Shown here in pieces: positions 36,786 through 46,152 of a stretch of DNA of 64,000 nucleotides. A program made the translations under genes and the position numbers. This DNA comes from Rhodospirillales bacterium. GTDB taxonomy: Bacteria > Pseudomonadota > Alphaproteobacteria > TMED109. Location of the stretch: NCBI GenBank assembly GCA_028824295.1, contig JAPPED010000003.1:186001-250000 (forward strand), in the 5' to 3' direction. Each line of letters starts with the position of its first letter. Positions within the stretch are counted from its first letter, which is position 1. Below the pieces are notes generated by a model. The model saw only the letters and a program-made list of their open reading frames with translations, searched no databases and was not told the DNA's origin.

Positions 36786-37004
36786 GTGAAGCGGACACGT
36801 GCCATGCTGTCGGCGATGAACGCCGCGGTCGTCCTTGGAGACCTAAGATTTCCGCCGGGAAACCACCTTGAGGATCTGAAAGGCAATCGCACCGGCCAGC
36901 ACTCAGTCCGCATCAACGAACAGTGGCGCATCTGCTTCGTGTGGACCGATCTGGGGCCGGCCGACGTCGAGATCGTGGATTACCACCGATGGGGCAATAG
37001 ATGA
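36786..37004 (+). CDS. higB: HigB-like (RelE superfamily) toxin, possibly 5'-truncated
   Basis: Predicted ribosome-dependent mRNA interferase. From GTG 36786 it has 72 residues: LVKRTRAMLSAMNAA-like helices, DLRFPPGNHLEDLKGNRTGQHS and the C-terminal core VRINEQWRICFVW. Full HigB proteins are about 92 residues. The same frame continues upstream to a stop at 36696-36698 and encodes a plausible missing beginning (ADAVRNRYGKGFPTHLV), yet that stretch has no ATG, GTG, TTG, CTG or ATT. It is coupled to higA by ATGA. It may be a decayed toxin. Confidence 0.75.
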   Translation: MKRTRAMLSAMNAAVVLGDLRFPPGNHLEDLKGNRTGQHSVRINEQWRICFVWTDLGPADVEIVDYHRWGNR

Positions 37005-37291
37005 CGCTGCTGACGAATCCCTCTCACCCGGGCGAGGTGCTCGTGGAACTCTATCTTGTGCCGCTCGGCATGAGCGCGATCACGCTGGCGAAACGCCTGG
37101 ACGTGCCCCGGACGCGGATCGAGCGGCTGGTGAAGGGCGAGACGGCGCTGAGCATCGATACCGCGATGCGCCTCTCGAAGTTTTTCGGCACCACAGCCGA
37201 GTTCTGGATCAATCTGCAACGCGCGCACGATCTGGCCCGGGCTCGTACCAGCGTCGACTTGTCCCGCATCACGCCGCTGACCGTCGCCTGA
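37001..37291 (+). CDS. higA: HigA-family antitoxin, HTH-Xre
   Basis: DNA-binding antitoxin, 96 residues. NPSHPGEVLVELYLVPLGMSA is the hallmark HigA N-terminus. A helix-turn-helix follows (ITLAKRLDVPRTRIERLVKGE), then MRLSKFFGTTAEFWINLQRAHDL. In this family it represses its own promoter with the toxin. Intact and full length. Confidence 0.92.
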   Translation: MTLLTNPSHPGEVLVELYLVPLGMSAITLAKRLDVPRTRIERLVKGETALSIDTAMRLSKFFGTTAEFWINLQRAHDLARARTSVDLSRITPLTVA

Positions 37292-37359
37292 AGGTGATCG
37301 GGTTCCGACCGGATGATCCCGTTCAAGGCGAGAGGGCTTGACGCCCCCTGAACGCCGGA

Positions 37360-38571
37360 TTATCGGGCTGCCGTGCGGGACGGCGTTACGACGCTCGGAA
37401 GCAGCAAGGCCGCGACAAAGATCGCCGAGGCCGCCAAGGCAAGCACCAGGAACAGCGCGGCAAAATCCCATCGGGCACGGATGAAGGCGATCATCGGCAC
37501 CGCCGTTGCTGCAACCGCGAACGTGATGACGAAGCGGATGGAGTAGGCCCGACTTCGCCAGGCGCTCGACGTGGCACGCCCGATCAACACGTCATTGATG
37601 GGAATTTGTCCGAACACCGCCAGCATGAAACAGACGGCGACCAGCAATGCCGCCGCGCCGGTCAAGTGCTGCATCACGGTGAACAACACGGCCTGCTGGG
37701 CGGCGATGCACGCAAAGACGGTGCGAATCGAGTAGTTGTCGACCAGATGCCCGACCACCAATTGGGCCAAGGCCGCGACGGCAAAGGCGAGGAAGGCGTA
37801 CCAACCGATCAGCGTATTCGTTCCGGCCAGGTCGCTCAGCCGTTCCTCGAATACCTTCGGCAGTGCGAAGGTGGTGCTCTGAAAGATCAGGCCTCCGATC
37901 GCCGTCGTGAAAAACACGACACCGAACACGCGGACGAGCAAGCGTCGGTCGAGTTCGATTGGCCAGGCAGAATCCCCCTTCTTGCCGGATTGGTGCGGCG
38001 AAAGGTCCCGGGGTCGGCGTCGTCCGCCGTACAAGAAGATCGCGTAGGCACAGCCGAGCGCGAAGCAGAGCGTGCCCGGCACCGCAAACGCAGCCCGCCA
38101 GCCCGCCACGTCGATGAGCCAGCCGGTGAGCAGCGCCGCGCAGGCCACCCCCATGTTTCCGAACACGCCGTTGATGGCCAGCGGCATGCCAGTCCGGCGG
38201 CGCCCCTCCACGACCAGGGCGAGGCCGACCGGATGGTAGATCGAGGCAAACAGGCCGATCAGGAGCAGGCCGACACCGATCTGGAGCGGGGTGTCGGCGA
38301 GCGCGGTGGCCGTGCTGGCCGCACCAAGGCCGAGAAAGAAGACGGTCATCATGGCTTCGCGGCTCCACTTGTCCGCAAGCCAGCCCGCGGGAAGAGCGCC
38401 GACCCCGAATGCGATCAACCCGGGCGTCGCGTAAGGGATCAGTTCGGGATAGGGGATGTTCCATTCGTGCACCAGCACGAGCGCCGCCGTGGTCGCGAAG
38501 ACCAGAATGATCAGGTGATCAAAGAAGTGGCCGAGGTTGAGAAACAGGAAGCTGATGCGGTCGCGAGTCAA
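37360..38571 (-). CDS. MFS transporter
   Basis: Secondary transporter with about 12 membrane segments and 403 residues. The loop GALPAGWLADKWSREAMM corresponds to the MFS motif A between helices 2 and 3; the C-terminal half begins after a basic loop near residue 190. Start is TTG 38571. The substrate is unknown; no linked catabolic gene is obvious except the divergent PhyH dioxygenase. Confidence 0.85.
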   Translation of the reverse strand: MTRDRISFLFLNLGHFFDHLIILVFATTAALVLVHEWNIPYPELIPYATPGLIAFGVGALPAGWLADKWSREAMMTVFFLGLGAASTATALADTPLQIGVGLLLIGLFASIYHPVGLALVVEGRRRTGMPLAINGVFGNMGVACAALLTGWLIDVAGWRAAFAVPGTLCFALGCAYAIFLYGGRRRPRDLSPHQSGKKGDSAWPIELDRRLLVRVFGVVFFTTAIGGLIFQSTTFALPKVFEERLSDLAGTNTLIGWYAFLAFAVAALAQLVVGHLVDNYSIRTVFACIAAQQAVLFTVMQHLTGAAALLVAVCFMLAVFGQIPINDVLIGRATSSAWRSRAYSIRFVITFAVAATAVPMIAFIRARWDFAALFLVLALAASAIFVAALLLPSVVTPSRTAAR

Positions 38572-38750
38572 CGTTCCGGTCCGCCCATTTCCATCTGCAA
38601 CACAATGTGTGCGGCCGGATGGCGAGATCCATCGTTCAGCCTTACGCAGGGGTTATAGGCGAAGCTTAACCAAAGTCGATGATACGTCCGTAGGTTCTGG
38701 TGTCCGATGGTTGCCGGTATGCTCTCGCCAAGCGAATGCGAGGTTCATCC

Positions 38751-39911
38751 ATGCAATCAACGCTTGCAGCCACTCGCGCGAACTATGGGCGGCACGAAGA
38801 CGCCCTGCAGGCCTACATGAGGGAAGGGGAGGCGCGTGCCCTGCGACTCGGCAACCGCGGCCCAATCCGGCTGGACGACGACGGCGCCCTGCACCCTGAT
38901 ATCGCCGAGGCTTACTGGCGCAACGGCTTCTACGTCTTCGAGGGCGTTCTGGAGGAAGCTGAGCTCGCTGACATCGAAGCGGATGTTCAGGAGATCCTGT
39001 CGCGCCTGCCCGCGGCCAAGGATGCTGATGTCGATGCCCTGGGACGGCCGGCCCTGGGGGCGGACTGCGAAGCGCCCACATTGTTCTGGGCCAAGCCGCT
39101 CGGCGATCCGTTTGGCGGGACCGAAGAAGCTGCCGGCCGACACCCTGTCAAGATGATCGAGCCGGAAGCCGCGCCCGACGCTCCCGAGGATGTCGTGTAT
39201 CTCATCCTCGGGTCTCTGCAGTTTTCCGAGGCCTGCTTGCGGGTGTACGGCCATCCGGAATTGCTCGCAGTTGCGGCAGCCATCAACGGCGATGATTTCG
39301 TACCGTTCACCGAGGCACTGTTTCTCAAGGAGCCGGGGAGGGGAGCGTCCGTCGCGTGGCATCAGGACGGGGTCACACACTGGGATTCGCCAACCTGGGA
39401 TGAGGGCTCGCACGGGTTCAACTTCATGGCGCAGCTCTATGGCTGCACGGCCGCCAACGGGGTCTGGGTGCTTCCCGGGTCGCACAGGCTTGGCAAGGTC
39501 GACATCGCCGCGCTGGTGGAGGAGAGCGGTTCGGACCGAATCCAAGGCGCCGTGCCAATCCTTTGCCGGCCGGGTGACGTAGCGATCACGAATCGACAGG
39601 TCGTGCACGGGTCGTTCGCGAACACCAGCACGGACTGGCGCGTGACCGTGAATTTTGGATTTCACCGGCGTGCCTCGGTTCTGGGCGTCACGACCGGCGG
39701 ACTGCACAATGCCGTGGCGCATTACGATGATGCCCGCATCCGTACGCGGTCGCGGATGATCGGCTACGCGATCGATGCCAGGCGCCAACGTTTCCCTGAC
39801 GAAACACCGTACATATACAAACCGCTGGCAGAGGCCGGGGAAGCCTGCCGATGGACGGAGGCGGCGAGGGCAGCCGTGAAGGACTACAACCTGCTTGACT
39901 TGGGGCTTTAG
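38751..39911 (+). CDS. Phytanoyl-CoA dioxygenase (PhyH) family protein
   Basis: Predicted Fe(II)/2-oxoglutarate dioxygenase. The HxD motif is in VAWHQDGVTHW, the distal His in TNRQVVHGSFANTS and the 2-oxoglutarate Arg probably in DWRVTVNFGF, about ten residues later. 386 residues from ATG 38751; an in-frame upstream start at 38700 is possible. The family hydroxylates many small molecules, so the substrate is open. Divergent from the MFS gene across 179 bases. Confidence 0.85.
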   Translation: MQSTLAATRANYGRHEDALQAYMREGEARALRLGNRGPIRLDDDGALHPDIAEAYWRNGFYVFEGVLEEAELADIEADVQEILSRLPAAKDADVDALGRPALGADCEAPTLFWAKPLGDPFGGTEEAAGRHPVKMIEPEAAPDAPEDVVYLILGSLQFSEACLRVYGHPELLAVAAAINGDDFVPFTEALFLKEPGRGASVAWHQDGVTHWDSPTWDEGSHGFNFMAQLYGCTAANGVWVLPGSHRLGKVDIAALVEESGSDRIQGAVPILCRPGDVAITNRQVVHGSFANTSTDWRVTVNFGFHRRASVLGVTTGGLHNAVAHYDDARIRTRSRMIGYAIDARRQRFPDETPYIYKPLAEAGEACRWTEAARAAVKDYNLLDLGL

Positions 39912-40100
39912 CGCGTAACCGGCGACACGTCCGGCGCGAGCAGGCGAGCGCTCGCACTCCTATCGAGGTTTCGAGCTTCATTGCTGCCGGTCGACAACGC
40001 CGGAACGGCTGGGGGCAGATCCCGGAACGGCAGGCGAGATCGGCGTGGCGGATAGAGGGTGCCATCAATCGGCGCAGCTCACAGCGCAGGTCTGCGACGC

Positions 40101-40871
40101 CTATTCCCAGATTGGGTCACGGCCCGCCCGGTAGGCTGCCATGGCCTCGGCAAAGTCGGGACTGGCAATCGCCTTTTCCTGGAGCGACAGGTATTTCCGA
40201 AAGAAGGCGTCCCAGCCGATGTCGAAACAGTCCACCAGCATCTGCTTGGAGGTCCTGCTCGCCGCAGAATTGAATTTGGCGTACTCGGCCAGCCAGCCCT
40301 CAAATTCTTCCCGTGCGGTGTCTTCCTGGACCAGGTGATCAACGAGCCCTATCCGTTCCGCTTCCTTCCCATCGATCATGTTGCCCCTGATGATCAGCGA
40401 CTTGGCGCGCCCTAGCCCGACATAGCGGGCAAGGCGGAAGGTCCCGAGGCCAGGGATCAGGCTTTCCTTGATCGCCGGCAACCCAAGCCGCGCGGTTGGC
40501 GTGCACACGCGAATGTCGCATGCCAGTGCCAGCTGCAGGCCCCCGCCGATGGCGTAGCCGTGAAGGAGACAGACAACCAGCTTGTCCATCGTTTCGAACG
40601 CCCTCAGGGCCGCATCCCACATCTCGAAGTAGCTGTGTTCAATCCGACCTGCGGAGAGATCCTTGAGGTCCATACCGGTGCAAAATGCCCGGCCCGCACC
40701 GGTGATGGCGACCATGCGGATGGCCTCGTCTTCGGCAATCCACCGGGTGGCGTCCAGCAGCTCCTGTGCGCCGGTCATCGCGACGGCATTCAGCAGTCGG
40801 GGTCGCGTCATCTCCAAGCGGACCAGCGGGCCGTCCGTCTGAATGTTCAAGGTCTCGTAATTCCCGGCCAT
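40101..40871 (-). CDS. Enoyl-CoA hydratase/isomerase family protein
   Basis: Crotonase-fold enzyme, 256 residues. AFCTGMDLKDLS supplies one oxyanion-hole segment, GYAIGGGLQLALACDIRV the second, and PAIKESLIPGLGTFRLARYVG the catalytic loop region. A Glu is present near the loop (IKESL), but the usual pair of glutamates cannot be confirmed by eye. ATG 40871 follows a purine-rich stretch. A 12-base palindrome lies about 105 bases upstream. Confidence 0.87.
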   Translation of the reverse strand: MAGNYETLNIQTDGPLVRLEMTRPRLLNAVAMTGAQELLDATRWIAEDEAIRMVAITGAGRAFCTGMDLKDLSAGRIEHSYFEMWDAALRAFETMDKLVVCLLHGYAIGGGLQLALACDIRVCTPTARLGLPAIKESLIPGLGTFRLARYVGLGRAKSLIIRGNMIDGKEAERIGLVDHLVQEDTAREEFEGWLAEYAKFNSAASRTSKQMLVDCFDIGWDAFFRKYLSLQEKAIASPDFAEAMAAYRAGRDPIWE

Positions 40872-40974
40872 ATCGGGATTTCCCTTCTGCTTGCTCGTAG
40901 TGGGATCCGACGATCTGGGCGCTCTCAAAGCCCGCGAGAATTCGCTGTGGTGCGCACCTCGTATCAACGATGTG

Positions 40975-40986
40975 CTGTAAATACAG
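40975..40986 (-). promoter_or_regulatory. Palindromic operator candidate CTGTAAATACAG
   Basis: CTGTA-AA-TACAG is a perfect inverted repeat 104 bases upstream of the crotonase start, in an AT-rich patch. Sites of this form are bound by TetR/FadR-like regulators of fatty-acid genes in other bacteria. A second palindrome, ACATATATGT, is at 41038-41047. Confidence 0.4.
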
Positions 40987-41145
40987 TGTTTTGCGTTAAC
41001 CGCAACTCCCAGCGACGGTGACCAATAGCCTAGTAAAACATATATGTCGCGCTCGGCCCCGCCGCGATACTCTGTCCGCCCGCCTGCAGGTCGATCGTCC
41101 GGTCCTGCCGGGCCGGATCAGTTGGCTGCACCTGTGGTCGACGTG

Positions 41146-42978
41146 CTATCGCATGGCCGAGCCCGCCCCGTCCGAGCGGGTAGTACCGCCACGTGCCGTC
41201 AGATCCTGGTCCCACCAGGTCTCGGTCACGATCCCGTAGAGCGGCGTGACTGCAGGCCGGCCAAACCGGTCCCAGCGGGCGACCCGATCCTCGTTCAGGT
41301 GGAACAGCGGGACGAAATGGTGCCCCCACAGCAGCACTCGATCCAGTGCGCGAACCGTGTTGACGAACGCGTCACGTTCGCGTTCCCGCGTCATCCGCTC
41401 GATCAGCGCGTCGACGGCCGCGTTCCGCACGCCAGCGTAGTTCCGTGTGCCTTCCTGCGTCGCAGCATCACTGCCCCAGTAGTAGGCCTGTTCATTGCCC
41501 GGCGACAACGACACCCCCCAGCGATACATGATGACGTCGAAGTCGTAGGTGTTCAGGCGATATTGATACTGCGGCGTGTCGACCGTCCGGACCGTTACGT
41601 CGGCCCCGAGGCGTTCCAGGTTGCGGGCGAACGCGAGGGCAATCTTCTCGTTCCGCGGATCGACGAGCAGGATCTCAAAGATCATCGGACGACCGGTGCC
41701 GGCTTGCGTCAGCACGCCCTCACGGACCACCCACCCGGCCTCTGAAAGAATGCTCAGCGCGACCTTCAGATCCGCCCGAATGTCGCCGGTCCCGCCGGCC
41801 GGGCGATAGGGCTGTTCGAAGACTTCGCCCGGAAGGAGGTCCCGATATGGCTCCAGGACGGCCAGCTCATCGCCGTGCGGAAGCCCTCGCGAGGCCAGCA
41901 CGGAATTCGCGAAGACGCTTTGGGTTCGGACATACGCTCCGTACAGCAGGGTTTCGTTGACCCAACCGAAGTCGAAGGCATGCGCAAGGGCATGGCGCAC
42001 ATCGGGGCTTTCGAACGGCGCGCGCCGGCTGTTGAACACGAACGCGAACATTCCCGAGGGGCGTCCGTGCGGCCGGCTTTCGAGCTTGACCCGGCCGTCG
42101 CGGGCGGCCGGAAATTCGTAGGCAGTTGCCCAGCGTTTCTCGGAGGTTTCGAAGCGGACGTCGTACTCGCCGGCGCTGAACGCCTCCATCATCGTGTTGC
42201 CGTCGCGGTAGTAGTCGTACCGAACTTGATCGAAGTTGTGCTGGCCGCGATTTACCGGCAAGTGGCGTCCCCAGTAATTGGGATCGCGACGGTAACTGAC
42301 GCTGCGGCCAGGATCGACCGTCTCGACGCGATAGGGCCCGCTGCCGAGCGGCGGCACCATGGTGGTCTCATCGAACGGGACTGTCAGGTAATAGGACTTC
42401 GACAGAATTGGCATTAGCCCGATGATCAGCGGAAGCTCGCGGTCCCGCGACATTGCGTCAAACACGAATCGCACGGAATGCGGGCCCGGCTGCTCGACCC
42501 GTTCGACTTGCCGGTAGTAGAGCTGGAGGTTGGGCCTGCCGAGATCCCGGAGGGTGCGCCAGGAAAACACCACATCGTCCACCGTGACCGGGCTTCCATC
42601 GTGGAATCTCGCTTCCGGCCTCAGGACGAACAGGGCGGAACTGCGGTCCTCGGGCACCTCGATGGATTGGGCGAGCAGACCGTACAGCGAGAACGGTTCG
42701 TCCCAGGTCCGCTTCATGAGGCTCTCGAACATGAGATGCCTCCCGCGCGCGGGCACCCCCTTGATGATGAACGGGTTGAGGCTGCTGAACGTGCCCTGCA
42801 CGGCGAGACGGATCGTACCGCCCTCTGGTGCATCCGGATCGACGTAGTCGAGGTGGTCGAACCCCGGGTCGTATTTGGGCGCACCATGCATGGCGATGCC
42901 GTGATCTTGCGCCTCGGCCCGGGTGATCAGGCCGGCAAGCGCCGCAAGGAAGATGCCTGCAGCGAGAGTTCGGCCCAT
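41146..42978 (-). CDS. Peptide ABC transporter substrate-binding protein, YejA-like
   Basis: Periplasmic family 5 solute-binding protein. Signal peptide MGRTLAAGIFLAALAG to about residue 24 (AEA). Then HGAPKYDPGFDHLDYVDPDAPEGGTIRLA, which is typical of YejA/microcin C-type binding proteins, with SLNPFIIKGVPARG, NYWGRHLPVN and WWDQDL near the end. 610 residues from ATG 42978, although an earlier in-frame start is possible. No YejB/E/F permease genes are adjacent on either side. Confidence 0.87.
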   Translation of the reverse strand: MGRTLAAGIFLAALAGLITRAEAQDHGIAMHGAPKYDPGFDHLDYVDPDAPEGGTIRLAVQGTFSSLNPFIIKGVPARGRHLMFESLMKRTWDEPFSLYGLLAQSIEVPEDRSSALFVLRPEARFHDGSPVTVDDVVFSWRTLRDLGRPNLQLYYRQVERVEQPGPHSVRFVFDAMSRDRELPLIIGLMPILSKSYYLTVPFDETTMVPPLGSGPYRVETVDPGRSVSYRRDPNYWGRHLPVNRGQHNFDQVRYDYYRDGNTMMEAFSAGEYDVRFETSEKRWATAYEFPAARDGRVKLESRPHGRPSGMFAFVFNSRRAPFESPDVRHALAHAFDFGWVNETLLYGAYVRTQSVFANSVLASRGLPHGDELAVLEPYRDLLPGEVFEQPYRPAGGTGDIRADLKVALSILSEAGWVVREGVLTQAGTGRPMIFEILLVDPRNEKIALAFARNLERLGADVTVRTVDTPQYQYRLNTYDFDVIMYRWGVSLSPGNEQAYYWGSDAATQEGTRNYAGVRNAAVDALIERMTRERERDAFVNTVRALDRVLLWGHHFVPLFHLNEDRVARWDRFGRPAVTPLYGIVTETWWDQDLTARGGTTRSDGAGSAMR

Positions 42979-43549
42979 CCTTGCGGCGTGCTGGGTAAGA
43001 ACGCTCCCGACATTCCAAACTTCTGCTGCGCGGCTGCCGATGACAGTCGCGGCGCATACGCGTTCAGGGACCCGAACACCGCTGCGATTTCGGGAGACCG
43101 CCAGCCGCGATGCGTTGTCCCGATGGGCGGACCGTGGGCGGACGGGAACCTCCGGTGCTCCGTGCGATCCAGATCTCAGGAGCATTGGGCCTGCATCTGT
43201 CGGTTGGCGGGGGCGGGCGCAAGTATTTCTCATGTCGTTCGCATTGTGTCAGGGACTGCGGTCAACCGGGGCCGGTTCCGACCGAAGTTCGGGGATGACG
43301 CGTACTCCGGATCTCACGCCGCCTCAAGGCCACGACGGCGCTTTCCGAGGTTCCCCATGAACTTCCGTTGCCGACCCACAGGAAGTCGGTGATTTACGAT
43401 GGACCCCGCAGTCCGGCCGCATCTGGCCTACCCGCCAGGCGCGCCGACATGCGATGCGCCGCGTGTGTGCAGCCGCACGCCATCGAGGTACGTGTCGCTG
43501 ACGGCAACGGGCTGCCGGGTGTCCCCGAATTCTTGGAGGAATGGTTGTC
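42979..43549. other. Intergenic region with possible C-terminal remnant before dgoK
   Basis: Upstream of two divergent genes. One plus-strand frame reaching 43553 ends with VRVADGNGLPGVPEFLEEWL and a TGA overlapping the dgoK ATG as ATGA. Such coupling suggests the tail of an earlier galactonate-operon gene, but I cannot assign it. The rest shows nothing recognisable. Confidence 0.35.
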
Positions 43550-43552
43550 ATG
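43535..43552 (+). promoter_or_regulatory. Shine-Dalgarno deciding the dgoK start
   Basis: GGAGGA at 43535-43540 is nine bases before ATG 43550 but abuts ATG 43541, so 43550 is the better start. Confidence 0.6.
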
Positions 43553-44470
43553 AGCGGTGGATTTGTGGCGATTGACTGGGGTTCCTCGAATTTCCGTGCC
43601 TACAGGGTAGGCGCGTCGGGAGAGCTTCTTGATCGTCTGGCGACCGCCGAAGGCGTGGCGAACCTGGACCGCGATGGGATGGCGCGCGCGGTCGATGAGG
43701 TGGTGTCCCGATGGCCGACGGAGGCCAACGCCCTCTTCTGTTGCGGCATGATCGGATCGACGGTGGGATGGGCGGAAGTTCCCTACCTGACCTGTCCCAT
43801 ACATCCCGACGAAATCGCTCGACAAATGACCTCAATGACGATTGCGGGCAACGCGGTACAAGTGTCTCCGGGGCTGACCTGCCGCTCGACCGACGGGTTT
43901 CCCGATGTCATCAGGGGAGAAGAAGTGCTGTGCCTCGGCGTCGTCCGGAGGACGGAGCGGCTTCAGAGCGGCCTCGGGCTCCTCTGTATGCCGGGAACCC
44001 ACACCAAATGGATTGCCATCAGGAACGGTGTTGTTGGCTCATTTTCGACGTCACTGGTCGGCGAACTCTATGAGGCGCTTTCGGCAAGCAGTTTGCTGAA
44101 GAACCATCTGAAGGGCGTCGCACGCGACGGGGAGGAATTTCGGCTCGGTGTGAACTCCGGCCATTCAGGTGGCGGGCTCATGCGCATCCTGTTCGGTGTA
44201 CGCAGCCGCTCCGTGGTCAAGGAGCTCGCCGATAACGCTGCGGCTTCATTCGCGTCGGGAATTTTGATCGGGAACGACATTCGAGACGCGATGAACGTGT
44301 ATTCGGAATTGATCGATGCGGGTCCGGTGATACTGATTGGCGAAACGGGCCTGTGCGCGCTCTATCGAGCTGCGCTGCAACATCTGGGGCACGACGCAGT
44401 TGTCACGCCATCCGAGGACGTTTGTGTCGAGGGGTTCAAATTCATTCATGACATGATCGGCCGAAGGTAG
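43550..44470 (+). CDS. dgoK: 2-dehydro-3-deoxygalactonokinase
   Basis: Phosphorylates 2-keto-3-deoxygalactonate in the De Ley-Doudoroff galactose/galactonate route. GGFVAIDWGSSNFRAYRV is the ASKHA phosphate-binding N-terminus; LFCCGMIGSTVGWAEVPYL and LGLLCMPGTHTKWIAIRNG match DgoK, as does VILIGETGLCALYR near the end. 306 residues. The aldolase follows two bases later, so these are steps two and three; no dgoD (galactonate dehydratase) is present. Confidence 0.92.
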   Translation: MSGGFVAIDWGSSNFRAYRVGASGELLDRLATAEGVANLDRDGMARAVDEVVSRWPTEANALFCCGMIGSTVGWAEVPYLTCPIHPDEIARQMTSMTIAGNAVQVSPGLTCRSTDGFPDVIRGEEVLCLGVVRRTERLQSGLGLLCMPGTHTKWIAIRNGVVGSFSTSLVGELYEALSASSLLKNHLKGVARDGEEFRLGVNSGHSGGGLMRILFGVRSRSVVKELADNAAASFASGILIGNDIRDAMNVYSELIDAGPVILIGETGLCALYRAALQHLGHDAVVTPSEDVCVEGFKFIHDMIGRR

Positions 44471-44472
44471 CC

Positions 44473-45129
44473 GTGACTTCCTCTCTTCTTGCGGCAGCGT
44501 TGGCGCGAATGCCCTTGATGGCAATTCTCCGGGGAGTGACCGGGTCGGAAGCGGAGGAGGTGGGTGCCGAGCTCGTCGCGGCGGGCATCGGCGTATTGGA
44601 AGTCCCGCTCAACTCCCCGGATCCCTACGACAGTATCCGGGTCCTGCGAGACACCCTTCGGGATTCCGCTGTGGTCGGCGCAGGCACGGTTGTCTCCTCC
44701 AGCGACGTGCAACGAGTACTAGATGCGGGAGGCCAAATCGTGGTCGCTCCGAACACGGACGAGCGCGTTATCGAGGCGTGTTTGCAACGCGATCTGGTAC
44801 CCGTGCCTGGCTTCGCAACCGCGTCAGAAGCGTTTCGGGCGATCAGCGCCGGCGCGACGTTCCTCAAGCTGTTTCCTGTCAACGCCTTTGCCCCAAGCTT
44901 TGTGGGCGCATTGGCTGCCGTGCTGCCTGCAGGAGTTTCCGTATTGGCAGTCGGGGGAGTCGATCTTACGAATTGCCGGACCTACCTGGACGCGGGTTAC
45001 CGGGGCCTTGGGGTCGGAAGCAGCCTTTACCAACCCGGCTGTACCGTGGAGCAGCTGAGGCAACATGCAGGGAAGTTCGTCAGGATTTGCCGTGACTGGC
45101 AGGGCGATTTGGAACCCGGACGGACATGA
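44473..45129 (+). CDS. dgoA: 2-dehydro-3-deoxy-6-phosphogalactonate aldolase
   Basis: Class I aldolase yielding pyruvate and glyceraldehyde 3-phosphate. MAILRGVTGSEAEEV with Arg, GIGVLEVPLNSP with Glu, VVGAGTVVSS, and the Schiff-base lysine in GATFLKLFPVNAFAP. 218 residues from GTG 44473. The LNSP variant separates the galactonate aldolases from KDPG aldolases, where the residues after the Glu motif differ. Operonic with dgoK. Confidence 0.92.
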   Translation: MTSSLLAAALARMPLMAILRGVTGSEAEEVGAELVAAGIGVLEVPLNSPDPYDSIRVLRDTLRDSAVVGAGTVVSSSDVQRVLDAGGQIVVAPNTDERVIEACLQRDLVPVPGFATASEAFRAISAGATFLKLFPVNAFAPSFVGALAAVLPAGVSVLAVGGVDLTNCRTYLDAGYRGLGVGSSLYQPGCTVEQLRQHAGKFVRICRDWQGDLEPGRT

Positions 45130-45547
45130 TCGATTCTCTGCCAAACCGGGTGTCCGGCGGATCAGCGTCACGCGTTGGATCCTGATTGAGATTGACGGGA
45201 ACTCACGAGAAGACTGGCTGTCAATTCCAATCGTCGTGGAATGACGATGGGCCGACCAATGTGTGGGCCGCGAGATCAGCATCCTTCGACGCGGAAGATT
45301 CGCCTCGAACCGTCAAACCCTCGATGCTCACTGTCACCGACATCCCGCAGGATCTGGATCCGGCAACGTCGCCGTGGTTCGGCTAGGCGTCACCGGGACG
45401 TGACCCACCGAAGCTGCATCACCGTCCGATCGTGACCTGACGCAACCGCTCCTGCTTGGTGCGCTACGTGCCCGATGTCCGTAGCTTGTCGTTCCTCTGC
45501 ACCGAGCCGTTTTCAGTCCTGCGCGCGTCGATCTTGTTGACGCCTGG
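45130..45547. other. 418-base gap after dgoA
   Basis: No gene recognised. Short plus-strand frames exist (for example ending at 45386) without family signatures. The two neighbours converge here. Confidence 0.35.
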
Positions 45548-45994
45548 TCAGAGAGCGTTCAGCTTTTCGAGGTTGGCCTTCCGTAGCTCGTCCTCGGTCA
45601 GACCGAGGTCGTAGGCGGGCGACCAGATCATTTCAGCCGCCGTGATGGCAACCTTCACGTAGGCCTTCATATGAGGGCGGTAGAGGCTCCAAGCCGCATC
45701 GAAGGCGGCATCGAGTTCAGGGGCGGCATCGGCACGTGGGATGACCGCGGCTGTACCCGTGACGCGAACGGCCCGGCGCGTCACGATATCGGTGAAGCAG
45801 ATTTCGATAGCGGGATTGCGGTGCAGATTGCGGACCGTTCCTGGCGATCGGATATGGCCGAAAGCCAGTGTCTGAGCGTCCAGAATCACGAATGTCGCCT
45901 TGGGAGAAACCGATGGCGAGCCATCGGCGTTCACGGTCGCGACGGCACCTGCAGAGAAGCTGCTGATCAGCCTTACCATTTCTTGCGTCAGCAT
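45548..45994 (-). CDS. Pyridoxamine 5'-phosphate oxidase-like (split-barrel FMN) protein
   Basis: 148 residues with AVATVNADGSPSVSPKATFVIL, the FMN-binding start of PPOX-class proteins, and GTVRNLHRNPAIEICFTD, another signature. It may reduce flavins, F420 or heme-type ligands; the substrate is unknown. A Trp-rich segment (IWSPAYDLGLTEDELR) ends the protein. Start ATG 45994. Confidence 0.83.
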   Translation of the reverse strand: MLTQEMVRLISSFSAGAVATVNADGSPSVSPKATFVILDAQTLAFGHIRSPGTVRNLHRNPAIEICFTDIVTRRAVRVTGTAAVIPRADAAPELDAAFDAAWSLYRPHMKAYVKVAITAAEMIWSPAYDLGLTEDELRKANLEKLNAL

Positions 45995-46152
45995 TTTCAG
46001 TTCTCACTGCTGCTTGTCGCGTCCACCCTGTTTTGGATGCGACACGATTGGTGCTGTGAGAGGCGCTCAAGCCAGCAGGATGATAAGCAGCCGATGCTCA
46101 AGTGATCCTGATCTGGTTTGGGGCGCAACCACGGCACTTCTGGTGTGCAAGC

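Noticed and set aside
37321-37352. Imperfect hairpin after higA as a terminator
   Set aside because: Arms GTTCAAGGCG and CGCCCCCTGAAC mismatch in the middle and no T-run follows; support too weak.
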